The notes below the pieces were generated by a model, which made no database searches, was not told the DNA's origin, and worked only from the letters and a program-made list of their open reading frames with translations. The position numbers and the translations under genes are program-made. Below, piece after piece: positions 20,254 through 29,369 of a DNA stretch of 44,942 nucleotides. Numbering within the stretch: the stretch's first letter is position 1; each line of letters opens with the position of its first letter. Source of the stretch: Tannerellaceae bacterium (GTDB lineage Bacteria > Bacteroidota > Bacteroidia > Bacteroidales > Tannerellaceae); assembly GCA_021204405.1 (NCBI GenBank), contig JAJPZJ010000123.1, positions 1-44,942 on the forward strand. The letters run 5' to 3'.

Positions 20254-20279
20254 ATCCGGCACTTAGGAAGTGTCGGATA
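20254..20279 (-). repeat. Right recombination site (IRR) of the fimbrial switch
   Basis: It starts ATCCGGCACTT, has centre AGG, and ends AAGTGTCGGATA. It is the exact inverted copy of 19903-19928. The match ends sharply on both sides, so the recombination boundaries are well defined. It is 91 bases before the first fimbrial gene. The leader between holds the hairpin CATCCT-AAAA-AGGATG (20300-20315). Confidence 0.93.
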
Positions 20280-20370
20280 AGGACTTTATGCATTAAAAGC
20301 ATCCTAAAAAGGATGACAGACAATTAAAGCTCACTAAAACAAGAAAATTAAAATAACAATTTATTTTACA

Positions 20371-20944
20371 ATGAAAATCAACCACTTATTAATCTTTCTG
20401 ATTTTAATGCCAACTTTCGTACGGTCACAGGAAATAGGTATTAAAACTAATTTTCTTTATTGGACCACTACAACTCCCAATTTATCTGTTGAAATTCCGG
20501 TAGCTCCAAAAACTACAATGAGTGTTACGGGTAGTTATAATCCTTTTCAATTTGGAAATAAAACAGCTAATAAAAAATAAAACATTGGATTGTAAAGCCT
20601 AAAGCCCGCCGATGGTTGAATGAAAATTTAATGGCCATTTTATTGGTATGCATGGTTTTTACGGACAATATAACGCTGGAGGTATGAAGCTCCCCCTGAA
20701 TCTTTTTAAGGATATGCGAGAAAGTCGCTACGACGGATATATGACAGGAGCCGGAGTTAGTTATGGGTATCAATGGCATTTAACCGGTAAGCTGAGTCTT
20801 GAGGCTCAGTTAGGGATAGGGTATGCCTATCTGAATTATGACCGATACGAATGTCAGAGTTGTGGAGAATTGATTGAATCAGCAGCTAAACACACATTTA
20901 GTCCAACCGGCCTTGGAGTTTCCCTTATTTATTTCTTCAGATAA
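20371..20944 (+). CDS. DUF3575 outer-membrane-type protein, first gene of fimbrial operon, two frameshifts
   Basis: The signal peptide (MKINHLLIFLILMPTFVRSQ) is followed by EIGIKTNFLYWTTTTPNLSVE, the characteristic start of DUF3575 proteins, which accompany FimA/Mfa fimbrial loci. The C-terminus YIFFR-like end (GVSLIYFFR) has the terminal Phe-rich beta-strand of outer-membrane barrels. Two single-base errors are repaired at A6 near 20574 (one A added, NKTANKKIKHWIVKP) and near 20635 (one G added, ENLMGHFIGMHGFYGQ). The result is 191 residues. Its exact task is unknown. It is the gene closest to the invertible segment and the first to be switched. Confidence 0.78.
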
Positions 20945-20995
20945 GAAACTCCGAACAACCACAAGAACAATTCATTATTAATAAATTTTATCATT

Positions 20996-22202
20996 ATGAA
21001 AACCAACTATCTTTTATTTATCTCTATTTTAGTTTTATTAATTATAGTAAGTTGTAATACACATAGTGAAGATCCTCTTCTCTTAGAGAAACAATCAAAA
21101 AAACGTTTCTCTAAAAATAACAGATAACCTTATTACAGGGGGTCTTCCTACCCGTTCAGAAGCAACTCCGGTTACCGGAGCTACAACTATAAAGTTTGGA
21201 ACAGGTCATTTACTGTTTGTCGTCTCCAATGGAACCATAACGAAGCATATACCTATTAATAATAGTCCAACATCCGATGGAAGTAATATTAATATTACTG
21301 ATGTTACCACAACAGGAGTCATGGTTTCAAATGTTCCTGCAAGCTCTGTCTATGTCATTGCAGTATCCAATTTACCGACGGAAGTAGAAAGCCGATTTCC
21401 TTCTTCACCGGAAAACGCAAATATCACATCCGTTCAAAACCTGGCATTAAATGTAAACCAACTCTCAGATGGTACCGGTGGGGTTGCGGCTATCCCTCTG
21501 TATGGTATAGGCAATATTACTAATTCCAGTGAAGAAATGGGTTACTGGGAAACACATGTTGATCTCAGACCGGTAGGTTCACGTTTAGAGATCAAACAGT
21601 TCACAGCAGAAAATGATATCAAAGAATACCAGGTAGACGGTATATTTATTAGTAGCTTCTATCAATTTATGAGTATTAGTGGTACCCCTTCTTCCCTCAT
21701 TCATAAAGGTGAGGAAAACGATAATCACACCAAATATAAAGGAGGAAGTGCCGAATATCCCGATGAATTGCCTTTATGGGATTATAACTCCAGTGGGTTA
21801 GGAGTTTTTAATAATACTACACTCGAATATGCTTCAGCTAACATTGGAAATGTATGGGCTTATAATCTCTTTCCTGGGGTAGGAACAAACACAACAAATA
21901 AAGATGTTCCACATATTATTATACGTTTAAGTAATATTCAATACGCAGATGGAACAACTGCTACAGGTCCTAAATACCTGACTGTAAAAGGATATAACGG
22001 TAATAAGCTTTTTTTCTTTGTAAAAGGGAATGTATATTCCATCAGTAACCTGCAGTTTAATAGTACCAACTTAACCGACAAACTAACAGTTCCCGATCCG
22101 GGTACTGATCCGGGAATTAATCCAGGTACTGATCCTAAAGAGGTAGATGTTGATATAACTGTTATTAGCTGGATTGTACAATCTGTTATTGCAGACCTAT
22201 AA
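20996..22202 (+). CDS. Major fimbrial subunit, FimA/Mfa1-like fimbrillin, one frameshift
   Basis: This is a type V pilin precursor: lipoprotein signal MKTNYLLFISILVLLIIVSC, a propeptide, then LPTRSEATPV, where an Arg-specific protease would cut before assembly. The mature region has strand-rich fimbrillin sequence (TTIKFGTGHLLFVVSNG, VYVIAVSNLPTEVES), and the C-terminus is a strand ending ISWIVQSVIADL. A Pro-Asp-Pro-Gly linker (PGTDPGINPGTDP) precedes it. Removing one A from A7 near 21099 joins the signal to the body (401 residues). No protease gene is nearby. The next gene is the predicted anchor subunit. Confidence 0.83.
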
Positions 22203-22239
22203 TAGCCCATTCTTTTTCCTGCCACAAAAATAAGAAATA

Positions 22240-23172
22240 ATGAACTTCATATTCAAACAAGCTCAACCTTTATTGATTGTATTATGCATACTCTGTACTG
22301 GTTGCATGAAGGAAAATATGGATGGGTGTATAAAGGGTGAAAAGATTACTCTTCATTTCAGTTATGTTGAAAATGGAAAAGATGTTTTCCCTGAAAATAT
22401 ACACTCTGTAAATGTGATCACTTTCCGGAAAGATATGAGTTTCCAAAATTCGTATGAAATTACGAAAAACGAACTTAACAATTTCCAGGGAATAAACCTC
22501 ACCCTTGAACCCGGCAGCTATTATTTTGTTTGCTGGGCAAACCTTTCCGATAATACGAAAGTAAATTTAACACCAGGTATCCCTATGGAAAACTTCACCC
22601 TTATTCATGAAGGTTCGGAAAGTGGGGATGCTCTTTTTTATTCGGCCACTACCTCATCCTCATTAAAAATGGGAACTGATCCAAAGATGCTTCAAAGTAT
22701 AAGTACTTCAAAAGAAAGTAGGAATGAAGTTGAGCTTGAATTCATTTGTAGTTATTGGACTGTAAATGTTTATATCTGTGGGTTTGCTGAGGCAAACAAA
22801 GGAACAACTGATCCGACAGTCTGTATAACGGGCTTACCAGAAGGATATAATTATTTATGTAATAATTTTGGAAACGGTTTATCATTTAAGCAACAAGCCA
22901 AACCCATAAAAATAGATGCAGGTATAAAGTCTTATACCTCTTTCCTTGTTCCTCAGTTTGATATAAGTGATTCCATTTTTATAAATATAATCCAAAGCTC
23001 TACAGGAACTACTGAATATCAGATCGACCTGCAGGATTTTCTTATCCAGAATAATCTTATTCCGGCAAAAGGGATGAAAGCAGAAATTGATATTGAAGTA
23101 GATTTTACAGGTAGTATGGTATCCATTACCGTTTCAGAATGGAATAGAGGAAGCATATCGCCGGTATTATAA
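22240..23172 (+). CDS. Fimbrial anchor subunit, FimB/Mfa2-like lipoprotein
   Basis: This 310-residue protein has a lipoprotein signal with lipobox LCTGC and the family's conserved spacing of early cysteines (GCMKENMDGC). The body shows LHFSYVENGKDVF, INLTLEPGSYYFVCWANLSDN and the C-terminal VSITVSEWNRGSISPVL. In Porphyromonas, Mfa2/FimB is the cell-anchored subunit that ends polymer growth and fixes fimbria length. Frame is intact. It lies 37 bases after the fimbrillin gene and 27 before the tip gene, in the expected subunit order. Confidence 0.85.
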   Translation: MNFIFKQAQPLLIVLCILCTGCMKENMDGCIKGEKITLHFSYVENGKDVFPENIHSVNVITFRKDMSFQNSYEITKNELNNFQGINLTLEPGSYYFVCWANLSDNTKVNLTPGIPMENFTLIHEGSESGDALFYSATTSSSLKMGTDPKMLQSISTSKESRNEVELEFICSYWTVNVYICGFAEANKGTTDPTVCITGLPEGYNYLCNNFGNGLSFKQQAKPIKIDAGIKSYTSFLVPQFDISDSIFINIIQSSTGTTEYQIDLQDFLIQNNLIPAKGMKAEIDIEVDFTGSMVSITVSEWNRGSISPVL

Positions 23173-23199
23173 TAAAAATAATAAAATGAAATTTATAAA

Positions 23200-25676
23200 A
23201 TGAAAGTATTAAGAATAAATATAACTCCGCCACTACTGCTACTACTTGTGGCTTTTATATTACAATCCTGCAATGATACGATCTACAATCAGACAGAGAT
23301 TGAAAATGGAGAAGGTGAAACCTGGGTAAATCTTTCTATAACTTTGCCCGGAAATGTACCTCCGGCAACACGGGCATTAAATACAACAGACGAAAACCAT
23401 GTCGAATCTATCGAAATTCTTGTATTTAATACGGGAGGAAACTATCTTTATACTGCTATCGGAGAAATATAACAACAGATCAGGCAGATAGCCGCAAGAA
23501 ATCATTCAAAGTAAAACTTCGGCAAGGGACGTTTGACCTGATGGTTTTAGCCAACTCCGGTAAATATATAATAAGTAGTTTCGGAGGAGAAATACCTGAA
23601 AATACCTCCCGTAGTACAATTATAGAAACACTGACTGTAACCAATAGTGGTAAATGGGATACAGACAACGTTGGTATGGCATTTCATATACCTATGTGGG
23701 GAATAGTAGAGAATATTACTATTAATAATTCCACCAACTTAACCCATGCCAGTGGTAGTGATATAAAACTTTCACGAATGATAGCAAAAATAGATATACA
23801 TGTAGGAAATGAAGCACAAAAGAATTTTAAATTAAAATCGATCCGTTTATATAACCGGAATACATCAGGACGTATTATACCAGACCTGTCAAAATGGAAT
23901 GCTTCAACTGAGCGGGTAACAGATGTAAGTTTACCTGCAAATCCGGGTAAACCTTCAAACCCATTGACAGATTATCTGGATTATTCACTCACAACAGCAG
24001 ATATAGCATGCTTAAATGAAATTTATACCTTCGAAGCCCGTAAGGGGGTTAATACTACAGACTATACCGAAAATACCTGTTTAGTTATCGGAGGAGAGTA
24101 TACCGAAGATAATACAACATGGAAAAAGTATTTTTATCGGGTTGATTTTGCTAACAATAAAGACGGCTCTATCTCTTACCTGGATTTACTCAGAAACCAT
24201 CGGTATGATGTTATTGTAAATAGTGTTTCAGGCCCGGGATATGAAGACGAGGAGGAAGCATTTAAAGCACATCCGGTCCATATTGAAACAAGTATTATAG
24301 ACTGGGTAAATGCAGAAATGGAAGATGTTTGGTTTGATGGTCAGTATTATTACAGTGTAAGTCCTCTTGAAGTAAATTTTTGGGTAAATGAACTCAAAGA
24401 CAATCAACTAAAGATAAGGATAGATTATCCAACCTGGTCATATACTGTTACCGACTCAGAAACCGAAGGTAATAAAGTAGACTGGCTTAAGGTTACATCT
24501 CACGAAGAAAATAAAAAATACACCGGTTCTTTATCCGGAAATTATCTTGTATATGATGTAACCCACAATGATTCGAATACTTCACGTACAGCCTATATCC
24601 ATATAACCGCCGGAAGGTTTACCATGCATGTTAAAATACAACAATATGCCTGGTACATTGATAAAATCTACATTTCTCCAACCGGAATAATACCTGCAAA
24701 AGGAGATATACGTACAGTTACCATTGAAGGATATTTCGATGACACACAGGTTAGAGCCTGGAATGTTACAGATGACTGTTTTATTACAGGTAGTACGGTT
24801 TCTGCCGATCCTGTTTCGGCAAACACAACTTTATCCATTCCTCTCTTATGGAATCCATATGATATAACCCAGCCCAGAGACATTATTGTTGCTTTTGAAT
24901 ACTTCAACTCAAATCAATGGAAACTGATTCGTAGCGAAGAGCAGGAAAGTTATTATATCACTTTCACCTGTAGCCATATAGATGGGAAAGAAATTGATAG
25001 CGATGGCGAGACATATACAGTAAATGTATGGGGATATTATCCGGATGTTAGATTCAGGACATGGGATGAAACAGCGAAAAAACAACTGTCAATAATTATT
25101 TTCACTACCGCTACTACTCCACAAAATTCACCTGATTCAAAATATATTCAGGTGCCGGCAAATGATAGTGGAAAAGAAAGAATGATTACCATGCAATATT
25201 CGATAGATAATGGTGTCACATGGATTAACAGTTCATCTGGTTTACAACCTATTCCGGTAATTAAACATATTATTCTAAAATCTACCGGACGCCTTGTTGC
25301 ACTTGAAGATGTAAGCGGTACAAAAACCTGGGCAGAAGCTATGGGTATAGCAACCAGCTATAACAGTAAATTGCTTACAGGAAAAGACAAAGGAACTTAT
25401 CAAAATTATACTTATACTACAACTACAACCAGCGGCTGCGGAGGCTATTATGAACAATCGACCGACCGGAACAAATGGTTACTGGCTAACCATATTGAAC
25501 TGCAGGAATTAGCGACAGACTATAACACGTTAAAATCAGGAGCAACTTATTGGAGTAGTACTGAATATTATATTGGTGTTGTATTCGGAGCTACCGGAAT
25601 TATAGCAAATACAGGAAATGTAAGCAATAAAGATCGTAGTAATAAATTTTATGTAAGATGTGTGAGAGAACCATAA
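23200..25676 (+). CDS. Large fimbrial tip/accessory lipoprotein, one frameshift
   Basis: The signal MKVLRINITPPLLLLLVAFILQSC is a lipoprotein signal. PPATRALNTTDENHVESIEILVFN follows the ATRA-type pattern seen in the Arg-processed start of Mfa3-like proteins. The frame breaks at GEI near 23470; adding one A gives GENITTDQADSRKKSFKVKL and a protein of 825 residues. The middle has DUF4906-like repeats, and the C-terminus (TWAEAMGIATSYNS...YWSSTEYY...KFYVRCVREP) resembles the sugar-binding-like C-terminal domain found on tip adhesins. This suggests a tip adhesin, but the ligand is unknown. It is the last gene in the operon, with a hairpin 45 bases downstream. Confidence 0.78.
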
Positions 25677-25720
25677 TAATATTAATTCAATAAAGTAGAA
25701 ATAAAAAAGACCAGCATTAA

Positions 25721-25766
25721 TGAAGTGAACAAAAAGTTTTTTGTCCAAAATTTGGGGTTCACTTCA
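25721..25766. terminator. Hairpin after the fimbrial operon
   Basis: TGAAGTGAAC (25721-25730) and GTTCACTTCA (25757-25766) pair perfectly around 26 bases that contain A5 and T6 stretches. No U-tract follows the right arm, so it may serve as transcript end or mRNA-stabilising structure. Confidence 0.4.
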
Positions 25767-25829
25767 ATATCCGGGAATTTTTATTATGAAGAAGTTATCC
25801 TTCAAAACTAAAAAAATCTCAATATTTTT

Positions 25830-25837
25830 TACCTTTG
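25830..25837 (+). promoter_or_regulatory. -7 box upstream of the THX gene
   Basis: TACCTTTG matches TAnnTTTG and lies 37 bases before the ATG at 25875. No clear -33 TTG is seen. Confidence 0.45.
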
Positions 25838-25874
25838 CCATGTGCAATTGTTCTATAACTAAAATCTATTTATT

Positions 25875-25997
25875 ATGGGTAAAGGTGATGTAAAAACGTA
25901 CAAAGGCAAATTGTTCAGAAAATCCTATGGTAAAAAAAGACCTAGGAACAACGATGTAAAAACCGGAAATACTCCGGCTAAAGAAACCATCAAATAA
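25875..25997 (+). CDS. 30S ribosomal protein THX
   Basis: A 40-residue, strongly basic protein with MGKGDVKTYKGKLFRKSYG followed by KKRPRNNDVKTG. The start MGKGD-K(T)-GK-SYG-RP matches the short THX protein that binds the head of the 30S ribosomal subunit in Bacteroidetes and Thermus. It has its own -7 box and a strong hairpin terminator downstream, so it is a separate transcript after the fimbrial operon rather than part of it. It is too short for most gene finders. Confidence 0.85.
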   Translation: MGKGDVKTYKGKLFRKSYGKKRPRNNDVKTGNTPAKETIK

Positions 25998-26066
25998 ACG
26001 GTGGGTGTAGTTCTACTGAAAATAAATGTTTTTCCGGTAGCTTATTAGTAAGGTTTTCACAAAAAA

Positions 26067-26094
26067 ATGGGTATGCCGGTGTTAGCATACCCAT
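26067..26094. terminator. Bidirectional rho-independent terminator
   Basis: ATGGGTATGC and GCATACCCAT form a perfect 10-bp stem with an 8-base loop. Runs of A before and T after make it work in both directions. It ends THX from the left and the BIG2-type lipoprotein from the right. Confidence 0.85.
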
Positions 26095-26115
26095 TTTTAT
26101 ATCTTATATATTTTC

Positions 26116-26478
26116 TTACGGAAGAATCGTTACCCTGCAGGTTGCTGTAAGTTTAGGATCGAGATAGAACCTGCCGGCTTCTACCGAAAGCCCTACCCGC
26201 ACGGTAGTTGCTCCCGGTGTCATAGCAGTTAGCCGGCCTCTTTCATCAACCTCGGCGATGGGTGTTTCATCCTCTTCAGTGGTTACTCCCCAGAAACAAA
26301 CAGGACTAACTCCATCAGTAGAATCATAATTAATATGGAATTGATAAACTTCACCCACTCTTAATGTTAATTCACTGGTATCCAAAGAAACAGTTGCCTG
26401 GTCAAAATCACTCTCAGTACTACATGCAACAAATGCAATAGCAACCATCATTATTAACATAATTTTCTCATAACTCAC
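26116..26478 (-). CDS. Small lipoprotein with Ig-like (BIG2) domain
   Basis: The 120-residue protein starts MSYEKIMLIMMVAIAFVAC, a lipoprotein signal (FVAC). The rest is a single bacterial Ig-like domain of BIG2 type: ATVSLDTSELTLRVGEVYQF, IAEVDERGRLTAMTPGATTV and a terminal CRVTILP strand. Such domains act as structural or binding modules in surface and periplasmic proteins. It stands alone on the minus strand, ending 22 bases from the bidirectional terminator. No partner or function is apparent. Confidence 0.7.
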   Translation of the reverse strand: MSYEKIMLIMMVAIAFVACSTESDFDQATVSLDTSELTLRVGEVYQFHINYDSTDGVSPVCFWGVTTEEDETPIAEVDERGRLTAMTPGATTVRVGLSVEAGRFYLDPKLTATCRVTILP

Positions 26479-26710
26479 CTCTTTTAAATGGTTAGTAGCA
26501 ATTTTTATTTATACGCTTAACTCGTGGTTAATAGCATAATAAATAATAAGGCGTCAAAGTCTGTACATAATTCTTGACGGTAATATAGGCAAGAAATATG
26601 TACAGACAATAAAATAATTAAAAATATAATTAAAATATGTTAATCGTAAATTTTGTGCGGACACATCCATATAAGAGAAAGGAAAAAGAGGGATATTCTT
26701 CAATTTTAAA

Positions 26711-26718
26711 TATCTTTG
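26711..26718 (+). promoter_or_regulatory. -7 box upstream of the DUF1080 gene
   Basis: TATCTTTG matches TAnnTTTG, 26 bases before the ATG at 26744. -33 TTG is not evident. Confidence 0.45.
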
Positions 26719-26743
26719 TAGCAAACATAAAAAACCAGACTAT

Positions 26744-27661
26744 ATGAAATATATATCTATCTTGCCGCTGCTTCTTACCTGCTTTTCTGTATCTGTAACG
26801 GCTCAGCAAAAAAATAGCTGGACCAGCCTGTTTGGCCAAAAACTGGAAAATGCATCTTATAATTCTTCAGCCTGGCACCTTACCGAAGAAGGGATACTAA
26901 CTGCAGAAAAAGATGATGCTATCTGGACGAAGGAGGAGTATGAGAAGTTTGAACTCGACCTGGAATTTATGACCGATCCGGGTACCAATAGCGGAGTGAT
27001 AGTATATTGTACGGATATAGAGAACTGGATACCTAACTCGGTAGAGGTACAGATTGCCGACGATCATTATGAAAAATGGGCAGAAAGCCAGCCACATGAA
27101 CGGTGTGGTGCCATTTACGGGCATCTGGCTCCTAACCGGTTTCCTATAGTGAAAGAACCGGGTGTATGGAACCATATGCGCATACGTTGCAACGGACAAC
27201 AGATCATGGTCATTTTAAATGGCAGGAAAGTGACTCATATGGATATGGCACTGTGGACTTCGGGAACACATAATCCCGACTCTACCGAAATACCTTCCTG
27301 GCTCCCCACCCCGTTTGCCGAATTGCCTACAAAAGGTTACATCGGTTTGCAGGGAAAGCACGGAAATGCAACCATATATTTCAAAAATGTAAAGATCCGT
27401 GAAATCAAGCCAAAAGAAGAGCGCCCAAAGGCTACTCCTGAACTACCGGAGGAAATATCACAGGAGATAGAAGAGGTGGAAACCGTACAGGATGAAATAA
27501 TTATTGAAGAACCAGAAGAAACTGAAAATACAAACCCCGGAGAGGTAGAGGTAATACAAACTAAAGAAAATATTACAGAGCCTGAAGAAACATCGGAAGA
27601 ACCGGTAGCGGATATAGAAGAGGAGGCTGAAGCAACTAATCTGGTAACAGAGGAAAATTAA
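26744..27661 (+). CDS. Secreted DUF1080 (3-keto-disaccharide hydrolase-type) protein with acidic tail
   Basis: The signal MKYISILPLLLTCFSVSVTAQ precedes a DUF1080 domain (about 25-220), a concanavalin-like jelly roll now linked to hydrolysis of 3-keto glycosides. Its typical blocks are WTSLFGQKLENASYNSSAWH, KFELDLEFMTDPGTNSGV, WNHMRIRCNGQQIMVILNG and YIGLQGKHGNATIYFKNVKI. Residues 221-305 are unlike the family: a low-complexity tail very rich in Glu and Pro with recurring PEE-E-type runs, almost no hydrophobic clusters. No lipobox is present, so it is probably periplasmic or secreted. The gene has its own promoter and ends just before a collapsed GC-rich repeat. Confidence 0.8.
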   Translation: MKYISILPLLLTCFSVSVTAQQKNSWTSLFGQKLENASYNSSAWHLTEEGILTAEKDDAIWTKEEYEKFELDLEFMTDPGTNSGVIVYCTDIENWIPNSVEVQIADDHYEKWAESQPHERCGAIYGHLAPNRFPIVKEPGVWNHMRIRCNGQQIMVILNGRKVTHMDMALWTSGTHNPDSTEIPSWLPTPFAELPTKGYIGLQGKHGNATIYFKNVKIREIKPKEERPKATPELPEEISQEIEEVETVQDEIIIEEPEETENTNPGEVEVIQTKENITEPEETSEEPVADIEEEAEATNLVTEEN

Positions 27662-27662
27662 C

Positions 27663-27687
27663 TCTGTTCCCTGCGCAGGCGAACTCA
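27663..27687. repeat. Collapsed copy of the GC-rich palindromic repeat
   Basis: CTGTTCCCTGCGCAGGC followed by GAACTCAG keeps the two outer ends of the family but has lost the centre and inner arms. It lies 2 bases after the DUF1080 stop codon. Confidence 0.6.
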
Positions 27688-27789
27688 GTCTTTACAGCCA
27701 GCAACATTGCCGGAGACTAGCATATGTTAGGCCTACGACCTGTAAAAACCTCCGTGTCTCCGTGTTTATTACCTTTATTTCCTCATAAA

Positions 27790-28560
27790 TCAACAAACCC
27801 TGGTTCCCCCTCCAGTATGAATATCAGATGCCATAGTAATAATTACCTCTTTCACACCTGCATCAATAGCCTGAAAAGAATTTTCGAGCTTCGGAATCAT
27901 TCCCCCCTGAATCACTCCTTCATTAACATATTGCTTAAATAATTCGCGGTCAATCTGTGGAATTACGCTATCGTCATCTTTCTCATCACGTAATACCCCT
28001 TTCTTTTCAAAGCAAAACATCAGCGTTACATCAAAATACTGAGCAAGTGCTTTGGCCGCCTCACCGGCAATAGTATCAGCATTGGTATTGAGCATATTCC
28101 CCTGTTTGTCGTGGGTAAGCGGGGCCAGTACCGGAACAATTCCCTGTCCAATCAGGGAAGCCAGCAAACCGGCATTCACCTCCTTCACATCACCCACATA
28201 CCCATAATCAACCTCAGCTACCGGTCGTTTTTCCGAACGGATCAGGTTCATATCTGCACCGGTTAAACCTAATGCATTTATACCAATAGCCTGCAACCCG
28301 GCTACAATATTCTTATTCACCAACCCACCATATACCATAGTAACTACTTTCAGGGTCTCAGCATCTGTAATACGGCGACCATTCACCATCCTACTTTCAA
28401 TACCCAGTCCGGCAGCCAGTTTAGTAGCCGAACGGCCACCCCCATGTACCAATACTTTAAATCCTTCAATTTTAGAAAAGTCATCCAGTAGTTGTTGCAG
28501 TGTAGCTGGTTCCTCAACGATCTTTCCTCCTACCTTTACCAGAGTCAGTTTATCTTTCAT
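27790..28560 (-). CDS. argB: Acetylglutamate kinase
   Basis: ArgB phosphorylates N-acetylglutamate with ATP, the second step of arginine synthesis. In this phylum it may act on N-succinylglutamate. The 256-residue protein has the amino-acid-kinase fold with LTLVKVGGKIVEEP and KVLVHGGGRSATKLAAGLG for substrate binding and MLNTNADTIAGEAAKAL for nucleotide binding, ending SDIHTGGGTRVC. No other arg gene is adjacent, and the long gap upstream is filled with repeats, so it is probably a single-gene transcript. Confidence 0.96.
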   Translation of the reverse strand: MKDKLTLVKVGGKIVEEPATLQQLLDDFSKIEGFKVLVHGGGRSATKLAAGLGIESRMVNGRRITDAETLKVVTMVYGGLVNKNIVAGLQAIGINALGLTGADMNLIRSEKRPVAEVDYGYVGDVKEVNAGLLASLIGQGIVPVLAPLTHDKQGNMLNTNADTIAGEAAKALAQYFDVTLMFCFEKKGVLRDEKDDDSVIPQIDRELFKQYVNEGVIQGGMIPKLENSFQAIDAGVKEVIITMASDIHTGGGTRVC

Positions 28561-29034
28561 ACAAATAAATATTTTAACATGTAGCTATGGAACCCGCACT
28601 AAGTTTCCTGGACTATTCATAGTACAGGCGTTTTTTACATGCTTGTTTCATATCTTTATATTTTTCTTATTATAACCGGACAAAGGTAATAATTATATAT
28701 AAATGAAAATTTGACAATCTGACAATTTAACTGCTGCTGCGTGCACTATATAGGGTTACTAGCCGGAGAGGTAATAAATATTTACTTCTCATGAAATATA
28801 CGTAATACAATCTGAAAGAGAAATAGCAGCTTATGAGCCGGAATGTCAGCTTGTTTTCCCTCTTTCTATAAAGAATAGCTCATACGAGTTTTTTAAAAGT
28901 AATTTCCGGTTACAATCCGGTAAATATTCCGAAGCATATTTTATAGCCGGTTTAGCCTAAAAAACTTACTTTTTGCTCCTGTTTTGTTGCTTTTATTGAA
29001 ATTTCCCGGGTGAAAATACAAGCCTTTTTTCCGC

Positions 29035-29154
29035 CTTCTACAAGGTAAAGTTCCGGATTACAGAAACCAATCTCCCGGAGTGTAGAAGCCGGCAGTATAG
29101 TGTGCACAAGCCGGGCAATTGGCTTGTAGAAAACGGAACTTTACCTTGTAGAAG
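29035..29154. repeat. 21-bp inverted-repeat pair with 78-bp spacer
   Basis: The left arm (29035-29055, starting CTTCTACAAGGTAAAG) is matched exactly in reverse complement at 29134-29154 (CTTTACCTTGTAGAAG end). The spacer repeats parts of the motif (GTGTAGAAGCC and GGCTTGTAGAA). It could be a small non-autonomous element, a structured RNA or a recombination site. No coding frame is involved. Confidence 0.75.
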
Positions 29155-29369
29155 ACGAAAACCATATTTAATTTTCCTGTTGTAGTTTAAAACAATTACA
29201 GAAACGACATGTCAGTAATATGATAGATAATATATAAAAATATTACTAAAAAGCACATTTCACTTTACATAAGCACATAGTAGTTCCCCGCGCAGGCGGG
29301 GACCGCATACGAACTATCGGTTTTTCTTGCAGTAAAGAAAGAAAAAAGTCTATTAGAGTGCGATCCCCG

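Larger units (their letters stand above)
19903..20279. promoter_or_regulatory. Predicted invertible promoter segment of the fimbrial operon
   Basis: Perfect 26-bp inverted repeats bound 325 bp of AT-rich non-coding DNA lying between the recombinase start (19718, minus) and the fimbrial operon start (20371, plus). Invertible promoters of this layout, with a neighbouring recombinase, are established in Bacteroidales for surface structures. The only exact -7 box in the segment, TAATTTTG, lies on the minus strand at 20123-20116. In this orientation it would send RNA toward the recombinase, and after inversion (mapped to about 20059-20066) toward the fimbrial genes. So the sequenced state is predicted OFF for fimbriae. 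No good -33 TTG accompanies the box, and a weaker rightward box (CACTTTTG, 20167-20174) leaves some doubt. Confidence 0.82.
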
